Assembly: GCF_030295385.1 (NCBI RefSeq)
Contig: NZ_AP027079.1
Location: 1,736,001 to 1,800,000, forward strand
DNA length: 64,000 nt
Source of the DNA: Geothrix oryzae
GTDB lineage: Bacteria; Acidobacteriota; Holophagae; Holophagales; Holophagaceae
Direction of reading: 5' to 3'
Shown here: in pieces, positions 19,279 to 26,820 of the stretch
How positions within the stretch are numbered: position 1 is the first letter of the stretch
How the letters are laid out: each line of letters starts with the position of its first letter
Program-made: the position numbers and the translations under genes
The notes under the pieces: generated by a model
Told to the model about the DNA's origin: nothing
Databases searched by the model: none
What the model saw: only the letters and a program-made list of their open reading frames with translations

Positions 19279-19815
19279 ATGACCATCGAGACCCTCGCCC
19301 CCCATCCAGAGGGAGCCCGCTACGCGGTGCGTCCGCTTTCCAGCTCGGACTACGCCCACCTCCGCCGCCTCGAGGCGGAGATCTGGTCTGGAGACGGCGC
19401 CGGCGAACTCTGCCCCCACTACCTGCGCCTCTGCACCGAGCTCTACGGCGACTGGTGCTTCCTCGCCCTCGACGGCGACCGGCCCGTGGGCTATGTCCTG
19501 AACTTCGTGAAGGGCACCACCGCCTACTGCGCCACCCTGGCGGTCCACCCCGACTACCAGAAGGGGCGGGTGAACTACCTGCTCATCCGCGCCATGGTCT
19601 CCAAGCTGCTGCAGGAGAAGGTGGACGAGTGCCGTTTCCTGGTGGAGCCCGGCAACGCCGATGCCCGCAGCGTCCACAACGCCCTCGGTGCCCGGGTGGT
19701 GGCCGAGGTGAAGGACTTCTACGCCCCCGGCGACACGCGCCTCTGGTCCGCCATCACGCGCGATGACCTGGAGCGCGTCCGGGCCCGCTACACCCGCCTC
19801 AAGCTGGTGAGCTAG
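19279..19815 (+). CDS. GNAT-family N-acyltransferase
   Basis: Transfers an acyl group, usually acetyl from acetyl-CoA, to an amine. The 178-residue protein has the GNAT core: the beta-4 strand A-T-L-A-V-H-P-D-Y-Q-K-G-R-V-N-Y-L-L is the CoA-binding motif A, and N-A-D-A-R-S-V-H-N-A-L-G-A the following helix B. The substrate cannot be named. ATG 19279 has AGGGAGGT five bases upstream; open sequence further upstream is discounted. Its stop overlaps the GTG start of the plsC-like gene, so the two are translated together. Confidence 0.82.
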   Translation: MTIETLAPHPEGARYAVRPLSSSDYAHLRRLEAEIWSGDGAGELCPHYLRLCTELYGDWCFLALDGDRPVGYVLNFVKGTTAYCATLAVHPDYQKGRVNYLLIRAMVSKLLQEKVDECRFLVEPGNADARSVHNALGARVVAEVKDFYAPGDTRLWSAITRDDLERVRARYTRLKLVS

Positions 19816-20495
19816 TGAGCTGGGCCGGCGTCCTCTGGCCCACCTTCGCCCTGCTGCCCCGACTGGCGGTCGGCACGGAGCCCCAGCCCGGCATGCACCG
19901 CTGGGCCCAGCGGCTCCTTCCGGCCCTGGGCCTGGATCTGGAGATCGCCGGCCAACCCCGCCAAGACATCCCCCTCTGGGTGGCCAACCACCTCAGCTGG
20001 GTCGATCCCGTGGTGCTCATGAGCCTCCGCCCCATGGGCACCATCGCCAAGGGCGAAGTCACGGGGTATCCGCTCATCGGACGGTGGGCCCGGAAGTCCG
20101 GCATCCACTTCGTGGACCGGGAGGATGCCACCAGCCGCGCGGCGGCTCTGGCCAGCTTCACCACCTCGCTCCAGAGCGGCCGGGACATGCTCCTATTCCC
20201 CGAAGGCACCACCACCCGCGGTGAGCGTCTGGCTCCCTTCTACGAGGGCGGGCTGCGGGCCGCCTACGAACTGGGGCTGCCCGCCCAGCCCATCCGCCTC
20301 AGCAGTCCCGCGCCCCACTACCCCTGGACCGGCGACGAGACCCTGCTCCCGCACCTCCGCGCCCTGTTCGCCGCCCGCACCCCCCTCACCGTGACGGCTG
20401 AGGCCCCACTGCATCCGGAGGACTTTCCCGATGCAGCCCAGTGGCTCGCCGCCTTTCGAGCCGCCCTCTCCCCCCGGAGCCTCGATGTCCGCTGA
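19815..20495 (+). CDS. 1-acyl-sn-glycerol-3-phosphate acyltransferase-like (PlsC/LPLAT family)
   Basis: Acyltransferase that esterifies a lysolipid. The catalytic H-x4-D is N-H-L-S-W-V-D-P (His59, Asp64), and the acceptor-binding F-P-E-G-T-T-T-R-G follows about 60 residues later. At 226 residues it is short but complete. Start GTG overlaps the GNAT stop by one base, and its end overlaps the arginase-family gene by 11 bases. The family includes PlsC and lyso-ornithine-lipid acyltransferase OlsA; sequence alone does not decide. Confidence 0.85.
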   Translation: MSWAGVLWPTFALLPRLAVGTEPQPGMHRWAQRLLPALGLDLEIAGQPRQDIPLWVANHLSWVDPVVLMSLRPMGTIAKGEVTGYPLIGRWARKSGIHFVDREDATSRAAALASFTTSLQSGRDMLLFPEGTTTRGERLAPFYEGGLRAAYELGLPAQPIRLSSPAPHYPWTGDETLLPHLRALFAARTPLTVTAEAPLHPEDFPDAAQWLAAFRAALSPRSLDVR

Positions 20496-21423
20496 CCTTC
20501 TTCTGCAGGGCCTCCGCACGGGCCTCACGCCCTTCTTCGGCCTCCCCCTCTGCATCGATCCCCGCCCTGCCACCGGCGTGGTGCTCGGCGCGCCCTGTGA
20601 TGCGGGCGTCATCAACCGCCCCGGGGCCCGCCTGGGGCCCTGGGCGATGCGCGCAGCCGCCATGGGCATGGGTTCCCACCCAATGCCCGGGCGGCTCCGG
20701 GAGGCCCGCCCCGCCCTCGGCCCTGCGGCCGCCCAGGGCTGGCTGGACGGCGGCAACATCCCCACCCTGCCCTTCTCCCTGGCGGAAGCCCTCGAAACCG
20801 TGCAGGCCACCGTGGGCGCCTGGGCCATGACCGGCTGCCGCACGCTGATGCTGGGCGGCGACCACGCCCTCACCCTCGGCGCCCTGCGGGCCTTGGCCCG
20901 CCAGCACGGTCCCCTCGGCCTGCTGCATCTGGACGCCCACCCGGACGCGGCCGATGGAGCCGCCTGGGGCACGGACATCCACCATGGCACCTGGCTCCGC
21001 CAGGCCCTGGAGGAAGGCCTGGTGGACCCGACCCGCGTGGTGCAGGCAGGCCTGCGGGCGCCGCGCTTCGATGATGACGAGCTGGCCTTCCTCCAGGCGG
21101 CCGGCGTGCGCATGTGGACACCCGGGGACCTGCGCGATCCGCAGCTGGCACCCCGACTGGAAGAGGACCTGGCGGCCGTGGGCCGGGGCCCCGCCTATCT
21201 GAGCCTGGATCTGGATGCCCTGGACCCGGTGCTGGTGCCGGCCGTGGCCGAGCCCGTGCCCGGCGGCCTGAGCCTGGAAGAAGCCCTGCGCCTGATCCAC
21301 GCCGCGCGGCAGTGGCCCGAGCCCTGGGTGGGCGCCGATCTCATGGAACTGGCCCCCACGCTGGAGGGCGCCGAGGCCAGCGCCCGGATCGCCGTCCATC
21401 TCGCCCTTCATCTGCTGGTCTGA
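20485..21423 (+). CDS. Arginase/agmatinase-family ureohydrolase
   Basis: Binuclear manganese hydrolase of 312 residues. Metal ligands are in G-G-D-H (124-127), L-D-A-H-P-D (about 149-154) and S-L-D-L-D-A-L-D-P (about 235). The family covers arginase, agmatinase and formimidoylglutamase, and no feature I can see separates them. ATG 20485 is chosen because GGAG lies five bases before it. The 11-base overlap with plsC suggests coupled translation. The unknown 21433 gene follows 9 bases downstream. Confidence 0.88.
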   Translation: MSADLLLQGLRTGLTPFFGLPLCIDPRPATGVVLGAPCDAGVINRPGARLGPWAMRAAAMGMGSHPMPGRLREARPALGPAAAQGWLDGGNIPTLPFSLAEALETVQATVGAWAMTGCRTLMLGGDHALTLGALRALARQHGPLGLLHLDAHPDAADGAAWGTDIHHGTWLRQALEEGLVDPTRVVQAGLRAPRFDDDELAFLQAAGVRMWTPGDLRDPQLAPRLEEDLAAVGRGPAYLSLDLDALDPVLVPAVAEPVPGGLSLEEALRLIHAARQWPEPWVGADLMELAPTLEGAEASARIAVHLALHLLV

Positions 21424-21432
21424 GGAGTTTGC

Positions 21433-21936
21433 ATGAGCACCCCCACGCCCTTCGAGGCCTTCCAAACCATCCACGGGGCCCCCACCTGGGACGACATCGT
21501 CACGGGCCATGATTTCGGCTTCCTCGGCACCCTTGAGATCCAAGGCTGGGTCCCCGGAGAAGGTCCTGCCGCGACCCGCCTGCGGGCCCTCCGGGGCGAG
21601 GACCTCCGCACCTTCGAAGCCCACCTCTGGGCCGCCTGCGCCGAGGCGGTGGGCAAGACGCCCAGGCCCGGCAGCACCCGCTGGTCCCAGGCCCAGGATC
21701 GCTGGCGGGAGGCCCTCCTGCGCGAAGCCCTGTCCGCGGAAACCACCACCGCGCAGCTGGCGCGCCGCGTGGAGCAGCTCTACGAGCAGGTGGGGTGCCC
21801 CGAGGACATGCTGGTCATGCTGAAACCCTCCCAGCCTTGGTCGGGCCTGCCGGCCACCGTGGATCCCCGGGCGGTGCAGCAGTTCCTCAGTCGGACTAGC
21901 CGGGACTCATCCCATCGATCGAGGTTCAATCTCTAG
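21433..21936 (+). CDS. Conserved-looking hypothetical protein, 167 residues
   Basis: Function not recognised. The protein is soluble, acidic to neutral, with no signal peptide or membrane segment. The middle (about 60-125) is helical with many Arg/Glu/Ala residues, and the end is Ser/Arg-rich. The ATG has GGAG six bases upstream, and codon use matches neighbours, so it is real. Being 9 bases behind the arginase-family gene, it probably belongs to the same operon. Confidence 0.7.
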   Translation: MSTPTPFEAFQTIHGAPTWDDIVTGHDFGFLGTLEIQGWVPGEGPAATRLRALRGEDLRTFEAHLWAACAEAVGKTPRPGSTRWSQAQDRWREALLREALSAETTTAQLARRVEQLYEQVGCPEDMLVMLKPSQPWSGLPATVDPRAVQQFLSRTSRDSSHRSRFNL

Positions 21937-21972
21937 GCTTGTGGCACCCTGAGGTCTCCACCAGGATTGCCG

Positions 21973-23898
21973 ATGCCCCTGCCCGACCTCAGGCTGGATG
22001 ATGTGCTGCTCGGTGGCTCGCCGAGGCCGGAGCCCCTGCTCCGCTGGCTGCTGGCGGCCTCGCCCGAGGCCCCCGCGGGAGGCGAACCCCACCGCACCGC
22101 CCAGCTGCGGTACCTTCTCGGCGCCCTGGCCGAACGAGGGCTCACGGGCCCCCTGGCCGAGGCCTGGAATCACGCTTCGGCCATCCGCCTTCTGGCGGAG
22201 ACGGGCCTGCCGGACCGCACGACCCTGATGGGCGAAGGTTTCCTGCGCCTGGCGGACCACCTCATCCCCCGTCTGGATCCCGAGGGCGATCTCTACGCCC
22301 TGCTGGACCGGCTGGATCTGAAGGAGGCCGACGCGGCCTGGATCGAATCCCTGCCCGAAGACCTCCGGGCCGCCTGGGGCCGCATCCTGGCGCCGCCGCA
22401 GGAGACCTGGGTCCACGCCGCCTGCCTGCTTTCCCACCGGGCTGCCGCCGTGGGCCTGTCGCGCGATCTGCTGGCGCTGAGCCCCGAGGGCAGCGATGCG
22501 GATTCGCCCTTCTTCCACCTCACCCGGGCCGTCCAGGAAGCTGCGGATCGTCCCCTGGACGCCTCAGCCCACGCAGCCTGGGAGGCCTGCCGCACGGCCT
22601 GCGTGGCCACCCTGGCCCGGGCCCATGCGAGCCTCGAAGCCCGGGGCGTCTCCACGGACCTGGTGTTCCGGCTCGAGCTGCTGGAGGCCCAGCTGGCGCG
22701 CATCGACCAGCTGCTCGACTTCGCCGGGGCCCGGGGAGACGGTACGGCCCTGGCCGCCGAGCTGGTGCGGGGGAGCGCTTCCCAGCACGGGCTACGATTC
22801 CTGCTGCGCACCGTGGTCAAGCGCCTGGCCCGCAAGGTCGTGGAGCACACCGGCGAGACCGGCGAGCACTACATCGCCCGGGACCGGGCGGAGTGGTGGG
22901 CCATGGGCCGTTCCGCCGCCGGAGGCGGCCTGGTCACCTCGCTCACGGCCCTGCTCAAGGCGGCCTTCACCGCCCTGCCCTTGGCGCCCCTGCTCGCGGG
23001 CCTCGCCCTCTCGGCCAATTACGCCATCAGCTTCTGCGCCATGCAGCTGATGGGCTTCAGCCTCGCTTCCAAGCAGCCGGCCATGACCGCCGCCGCCCTG
23101 GCCCGGGCGCTGGAAGAAGGGGACGACCAGGCCCGCGAGATCGAACTCGTGGCGGCCATCACGCGCACCCAGGTCATCGCCACCCTGGGCAATGTGCTGG
23201 CCACGACCCCGGCGGCCCTGGGCATCGTCGCCCTCTGGGCCTGGGCCACGGGCCACGGCCCCCTGGGAACCGAATCCGCCCTGCACGGCTTGCACGGCAC
23301 GCACCCCTTCCACGGCTGGACCCTGGTCTACGCGGCCATGACCGGCGTGCTGCTGTGGCTCTCCAGCCTGGCCGCGGGCTGGACCGCCAACTGGAGCGCC
23401 TATCGCTGCCTGCCCGAGGCCCTGGCCCAGAACCACCGCCTTCAGGGCTGGCTAGGGCAGGCTGGCGCGGCCGCCCTGGGCCGTTTCATCCATCGGCATC
23501 TGGCGGGCTTCGCGGGCTATTCGGCCCTCGGCGGCCTGCTGGTCTTCGTGCCCATGGCCTTCGCCTTCGCGGGCATCCACCTGGAGGTCCGCCATGTCAC
23601 CCTCCAGGCGGCCTCCCTGGCCCTGGCCTCGGCAAGCCTCTGGCTGAAAGGCATCCTGGCCTGGCGCGAGGTGCTCTGGGGTCTCCTGGGCATCGCCCTC
23701 ATCGGGGTCATGAACTTCGCCTTCTCCTTCGCCCTGGCCCTCTGGACCGCCCTGCGCGCCCGCGACCTGAGCGGGCGCGCAGGGCGCCGCCTCGGGATCG
23801 GCCTCCTCAAGGCCTTCAACCGCCAGCCGGGGCGGTTCCTGGGCGCACCGCCGAAGACCCCGGCCAAGGCCCAGCCCCTCGTCGAAGAACCGCACTGA
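21973..23898 (+). CDS. Gcr-family membrane protein (labelled site-specific recombinase)
   Basis: A 641-residue protein whose C-terminal half has about six to seven hydrophobic segments. It contains the conserved stretch R-K-V-V-E-H-T-G-E-T-G-E-H-Y near residue 290 and A-S-K-Q-P-A-M-T-A near 365, hallmarks of the family named after the gonococcal gene gcr. Despite the name, there is no serine- or tyrosine-recombinase catalytic motif here, and a membrane role is more credible. ATG 21973 follows AGGA at six bases. No att-like repeats or mobile genes flank it. Confidence 0.8.
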   Translation: MPLPDLRLDDVLLGGSPRPEPLLRWLLAASPEAPAGGEPHRTAQLRYLLGALAERGLTGPLAEAWNHASAIRLLAETGLPDRTTLMGEGFLRLADHLIPRLDPEGDLYALLDRLDLKEADAAWIESLPEDLRAAWGRILAPPQETWVHAACLLSHRAAAVGLSRDLLALSPEGSDADSPFFHLTRAVQEAADRPLDASAHAAWEACRTACVATLARAHASLEARGVSTDLVFRLELLEAQLARIDQLLDFAGARGDGTALAAELVRGSASQHGLRFLLRTVVKRLARKVVEHTGETGEHYIARDRAEWWAMGRSAAGGGLVTSLTALLKAAFTALPLAPLLAGLALSANYAISFCAMQLMGFSLASKQPAMTAAALARALEEGDDQAREIELVAAITRTQVIATLGNVLATTPAALGIVALWAWATGHGPLGTESALHGLHGTHPFHGWTLVYAAMTGVLLWLSSLAAGWTANWSAYRCLPEALAQNHRLQGWLGQAGAAALGRFIHRHLAGFAGYSALGGLLVFVPMAFAFAGIHLEVRHVTLQAASLALASASLWLKGILAWREVLWGLLGIALIGVMNFAFSFALALWTALRARDLSGRAGRRLGIGLLKAFNRQPGRFLGAPPKTPAKAQPLVEEPH

Positions 23899-23945
23899 GG
23901 CCCAGGCGGAACCCGGTAAGCTGGATCCCCATCCCGGAGATCCCC

Positions 23946-24824
23946 ATGCGCAGCCTGTTTCTCCCTGCCCTTCTCGCCGCCGCGGCCGCCCTTCCCCTCG
24001 CCGCCCAGGCCGCCCAGGACAAGCCCGCGCCCGTGCGCCTGACGCCCTTGCGGGTGAGCCCCGCCTGCACGGTGTCGCAGGAGATCGGCATCAGCAAGAT
24101 CGACCTCGCCTTCGCGCGCCCTGCCGTGAAGGGCCGCAAGGTCTGGGGCGACCTGGTGCCCTTCGGCCAGGTGTGGCGGGCCGGCGCCAACAGCGCCACC
24201 GTGATCACCTTCAGCCATGCTGCCAAAGTGGCGGGCAAGGAGGTGCCTGCGGGCTCGTACGGCTTCTTCGCCGTTCCCGGCGAGAAGACCTGGACCCTCA
24301 TCCTCAACAAGAAGGCCAAGCAGTGGGGGGCCTACGAGTACAAGGCCGAGGAGGATCTGGTGCGCTGGGAGGCCACCCCCCAGGCCGGATCCTTTCTCGA
24401 GTACCTGGACTACCGGGTGATCCCCACCGGAACCGGAGACGCCACGGTCGAGCTGGGTTGGGAGAAGTTGCGCGTGAGCTTCCCGGTGGCCTTCGACACC
24501 AAGGGGATCTACTGGACCCACCTGGAAAGCACCCTGAAGAAGGCCCCCGAGACCGACTGGGTGCCCTGGTATCAGGCCGCCGCCTACTGCCAGGCCCAGG
24601 GCATCGAACCCCAGAAGGCCCTCCTGTGGATCGAGAAGAGCCTCAAGGCCGGGGACAGCTTCTGGAACCACGAAACCGCCGCCCGGATCTACAGGGATGC
24701 CAAGCGGATGCCCGAGGCCCTTGCCCAGCTCGAAAAGGCCATCGATCTATCCAAGGGCAAGGCACCCAAGGAATACACCGAAAACCTCGAGAAGGAACGG
24801 GCAGAGTGGAAGGCCGGGAAATAG
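23946..24824 (+). CDS. Secreted DUF2911-domain protein with C-terminal TPR-like helices
   Basis: Signal peptide (about residues 1-21, ending A-L-P-L-A-A-Q-A) precedes a DUF2911 beta-rich domain at about 35-175. This contains the family core G-R-K-V-W-G-D-L-V-P-F-G-Q-V-W-R and later G-S-Y-G-F-F-A-V-P. Residues about 190-290 form helical TPR-like repeats (A-L-L-W-I-E-K-S-L-K; A-L-A-Q-L-E-K-A-I). DUF2911 has no established biochemical activity. GGAGA five bases upstream fixes the ATG. The next gene is convergent, 18 bases away. Confidence 0.85.
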   Translation: MRSLFLPALLAAAAALPLAAQAAQDKPAPVRLTPLRVSPACTVSQEIGISKIDLAFARPAVKGRKVWGDLVPFGQVWRAGANSATVITFSHAAKVAGKEVPAGSYGFFAVPGEKTWTLILNKKAKQWGAYEYKAEEDLVRWEATPQAGSFLEYLDYRVIPTGTGDATVELGWEKLRVSFPVAFDTKGIYWTHLESTLKKAPETDWVPWYQAAAYCQAQGIEPQKALLWIEKSLKAGDSFWNHETAARIYRDAKRMPEALAQLEKAIDLSKGKAPKEYTENLEKERAEWKAGK

Positions 24825-24842
24825 CCGCCGCCCCAAACCCGG

Positions 24843-25298
24843 CTAGACCTTCACGGCCATCCTGAGGAAGGACTCGGGAAGGCTGACACCGCTCCCCTTC
24901 AGGTTCGCCTGATGGACGAATACCGTCAGCCGACCCCCGATCCGCTCGAAGGCGATGGCGCCACCATCCGCGAACAGCTTCCGGCTGCTGCACACGACGA
25001 GCTTGCCCTGGCCGGCATAGAACCGGGTCTGATCCGAGGTGAAGGACCAGGCCACATTGGCTTTGGCGTCCACCGAAATGTCGGCCTTCTTGAGCTGGAT
25101 GACCATGTCGAGTTCCCTGCAGGCGACCCGCCCTTCCGAGCCGGCGCTGCCGGCCAGGATCAGGAGGAACTTGGCCGCCTCTTCCACCGGGACCCCTTCG
25201 GCCAGAAGGGGCGCCGCAGGCAGGACGGCGACGAGGACCGCAGCCCCCAGGCATCGGGCCGCACGGGGGTGGTACGAGGGTCGAATCTGACGCAGCAT
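24843..25298 (-). CDS. Small secreted protein, YfiR/DUF4154-like
   Basis: 151 residues with an N-terminal signal/membrane segment (about 17-33, L-G-A-A-V-L-V-A-V-L-P-A-A-P-L-L-A). The end, with G-G-A-I-A-F-E-R-I-G-G-R-L-T-V-F-V followed by S-F-L-R-M-A-V-K-V, resembles the C terminus of YfiR-type periplasmic proteins, which can restrain c-di-GMP cyclases. The resemblance is by eye and partial. The ATG has GGAG six bases upstream. No adjacent cyclase is present, so the role is open. Confidence 0.55.
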   Translation of the reverse strand: MLRQIRPSYHPRAARCLGAAVLVAVLPAAPLLAEGVPVEEAAKFLLILAGSAGSEGRVACRELDMVIQLKKADISVDAKANVAWSFTSDQTRFYAGQGKLVVCSSRKLFADGGAIAFERIGGRLTVFVHQANLKGSGVSLPESFLRMAVKV

Positions 25299-25395
25299 GG
25301 CACGCTCCGTCCTCCCTTATCGTTCCAGCCCTTGACCACGCCGGGTCCAGCTGATGACGAACGGGTGAATTTATTCGATCCTCATCGAGGCCCCC

Positions 25396-26064
25396 TCAGA
25401 CCCCCTTCTTCTCCGCGCCCCAGATGACCTTGTGCAGCTGCACCTGCAGGCGCACGGGCAGGTCGTCGGCGACGATCCGTTCGGCCAGCCAGGCCGGGTC
25501 GAGGCTGCCCCACACAGGGCTGAAGAGCACCTCCAGGCGGTCCCACACCTGCCGCTCGGCGCACCAGTCCCGGGCCCACTCATAGTCGGCCGGATCGCAG
25601 AGGACGAACTTCAGCTCGTCCTGGCCGGGGACCATGTGGTCAAGGTTGGTTTCGAGCCAGCGGTGGACCTCGCCGCTGCCGGGGGTCTTGCGGTCCACGA
25701 TCTTGATGACCTCCCGGGGCACGGCCGCCAGATCGTGGCTGCCGGCCGTTTCCAGGGCCACTTCATAGCCCAGGTCCAGCAGGGCCCGGAGGAGTTCCGG
25801 GGCCTGGGGATGGGCCAGGGGCTCGCCGCCGGTCAGTTCCACGAAGGGGGCGTTGGGTCCCTTCCGGGGCGGGCCGAGGCGCTGCCGTGTTTCGGCGAGC
25901 AGGTCATCCAGCTCCCGCAGGGTCCCGTCGTAGAAGGCGTAGGCCGTGTCGCAATAGGAGCAGCGCAGCGGACAGCCGGTGAGGCGGATGAACAGGCAGG
26001 GCCGGCCGATCCGGGCGCCCTCCCCCTGGATGCTGTGGAAGACTTCGTTGACCTTGACCTTCAT
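25396..26064 (-). CDS. queE: 7-carboxy-7-deazaguanine synthase (QueE), radical SAM
   Basis: Radical S-adenosylmethionine enzyme of queuosine/7-deazaguanine synthesis. The 4Fe-4S motif C-x3-C-x2-C is Cys31/35/38 (C-P-L-R-C-S-Y-C-D-T), and the N terminus V-F-H-S-I-Q-G-E-G is the QueE hallmark. Length 222 residues is typical. queC and queD are not in the window. The ATG overlaps the stop of the SDR gene (ATGA), so both are made from one message. Confidence 0.92.
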   Translation of the reverse strand: MKVKVNEVFHSIQGEGARIGRPCLFIRLTGCPLRCSYCDTAYAFYDGTLRELDDLLAETRQRLGPPRKGPNAPFVELTGGEPLAHPQAPELLRALLDLGYEVALETAGSHDLAAVPREVIKIVDRKTPGSGEVHRWLETNLDHMVPGQDELKFVLCDPADYEWARDWCAERQVWDRLEVLFSPVWGSLDPAWLAERIVADDLPVRLQVQLHKVIWGAEKKGV

Positions 26065-26795
26065 CGATCCACCCAGCGCCGGCCGCCGTCCTGCGTCAGG
26101 ATGTCGCCCGTGAGGAAGGGGCTGTCGGCGGCGAAGCGCACCGCGCGGCAGAGGTCGGCGGGATCCCCCAGGCGCTTGAGCAGGGTGCGCTGGGCCAGGA
26201 AGCCGGCATCGCTCCCTTCCGCCGGCAGCACCGCCCCCAGGGCATGGCCCACCACCCGCACCTTCGGCGCCAGTAGCTGGGCGAGCCCCGGCACGAGGGC
26301 GGCCAAGCCGGCCTTGGCGGCGCTGTAGGGCAGGCGCTCGAGCCAGGGGTGGTGGATGGAGGTGTCCAACAGGAGCTGAAGGCAGGCATCGGTGACGAGC
26401 CGAGGCCCAAGGGCCTGGGCGCAGAGGAAGGGGAAACTCAGGTTCATGCGCCAGGTGGCCTCAAGGAGCTCCGGCGTCCAGGTGCCGAGGGGGCTTTTCG
26501 GGAAGGTCCCCGCCAGGATCACGGCGCCGGAAATCGCCCATCCATCTGACGCCAACCTGTCCAGATCTGCCATCATGCGGGACACCAGTTCCGGGTTCTC
26601 GGCATCCCACTGAAGCGTCCGGATCCGTGCCGTCTCCGACAAGTCATCCACCCAGGTTTCCCCGTCCCAGGGCTCTGAGCTGGTCAGCACCAGGTCGTGG
26701 TCCCGGGCCAGATCCTCCGCCAGGGCCCGCCCCAGCCGCCGCCTTCCGCCCACCAGCACCCAGCAGGCCCGATCCTTCCGCGAGATCCGCTCCAT
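26061..26795 (-). CDS. Short-chain dehydrogenase/reductase
   Basis: NAD(P)-dependent oxidoreductase of about 244 residues. The nucleotide-binding motif is V-L-V-G-G-R-R-R-L-G-R near the N terminus. The catalytic Y-S-A-A-K lies in the expected helix, with a serine in L-D-T-S-I about 13 residues before. Substrate is unknown; coupling to queE by ATGA overlap hints at pterin or deazapurine chemistry, but this is inference. ATG 26795 is chosen; an ATG at 26822 would add nine residues and overlap the start codon of the divergent gene. Confidence 0.82.
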   Translation of the reverse strand: MERISRKDRACWVLVGGRRRLGRALAEDLARDHDLVLTSSEPWDGETWVDDLSETARIRTLQWDAENPELVSRMMADLDRLASDGWAISGAVILAGTFPKSPLGTWTPELLEATWRMNLSFPFLCAQALGPRLVTDACLQLLLDTSIHHPWLERLPYSAAKAGLAALVPGLAQLLAPKVRVVGHALGAVLPAEGSDAGFLAQRTLLKRLGDPADLCRAVRFAADSPFLTGDILTQDGGRRWVDR

Positions 26796-26820
26796 CCGGG
26801 CATATTCCCACAAAGGCACC

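Noticed and set aside
21973..23898. Mobile element suggested by the site-specific recombinase family name
   Set aside because: No recombinase catalytic residues, no flanking repeats and no cargo genes are visible.
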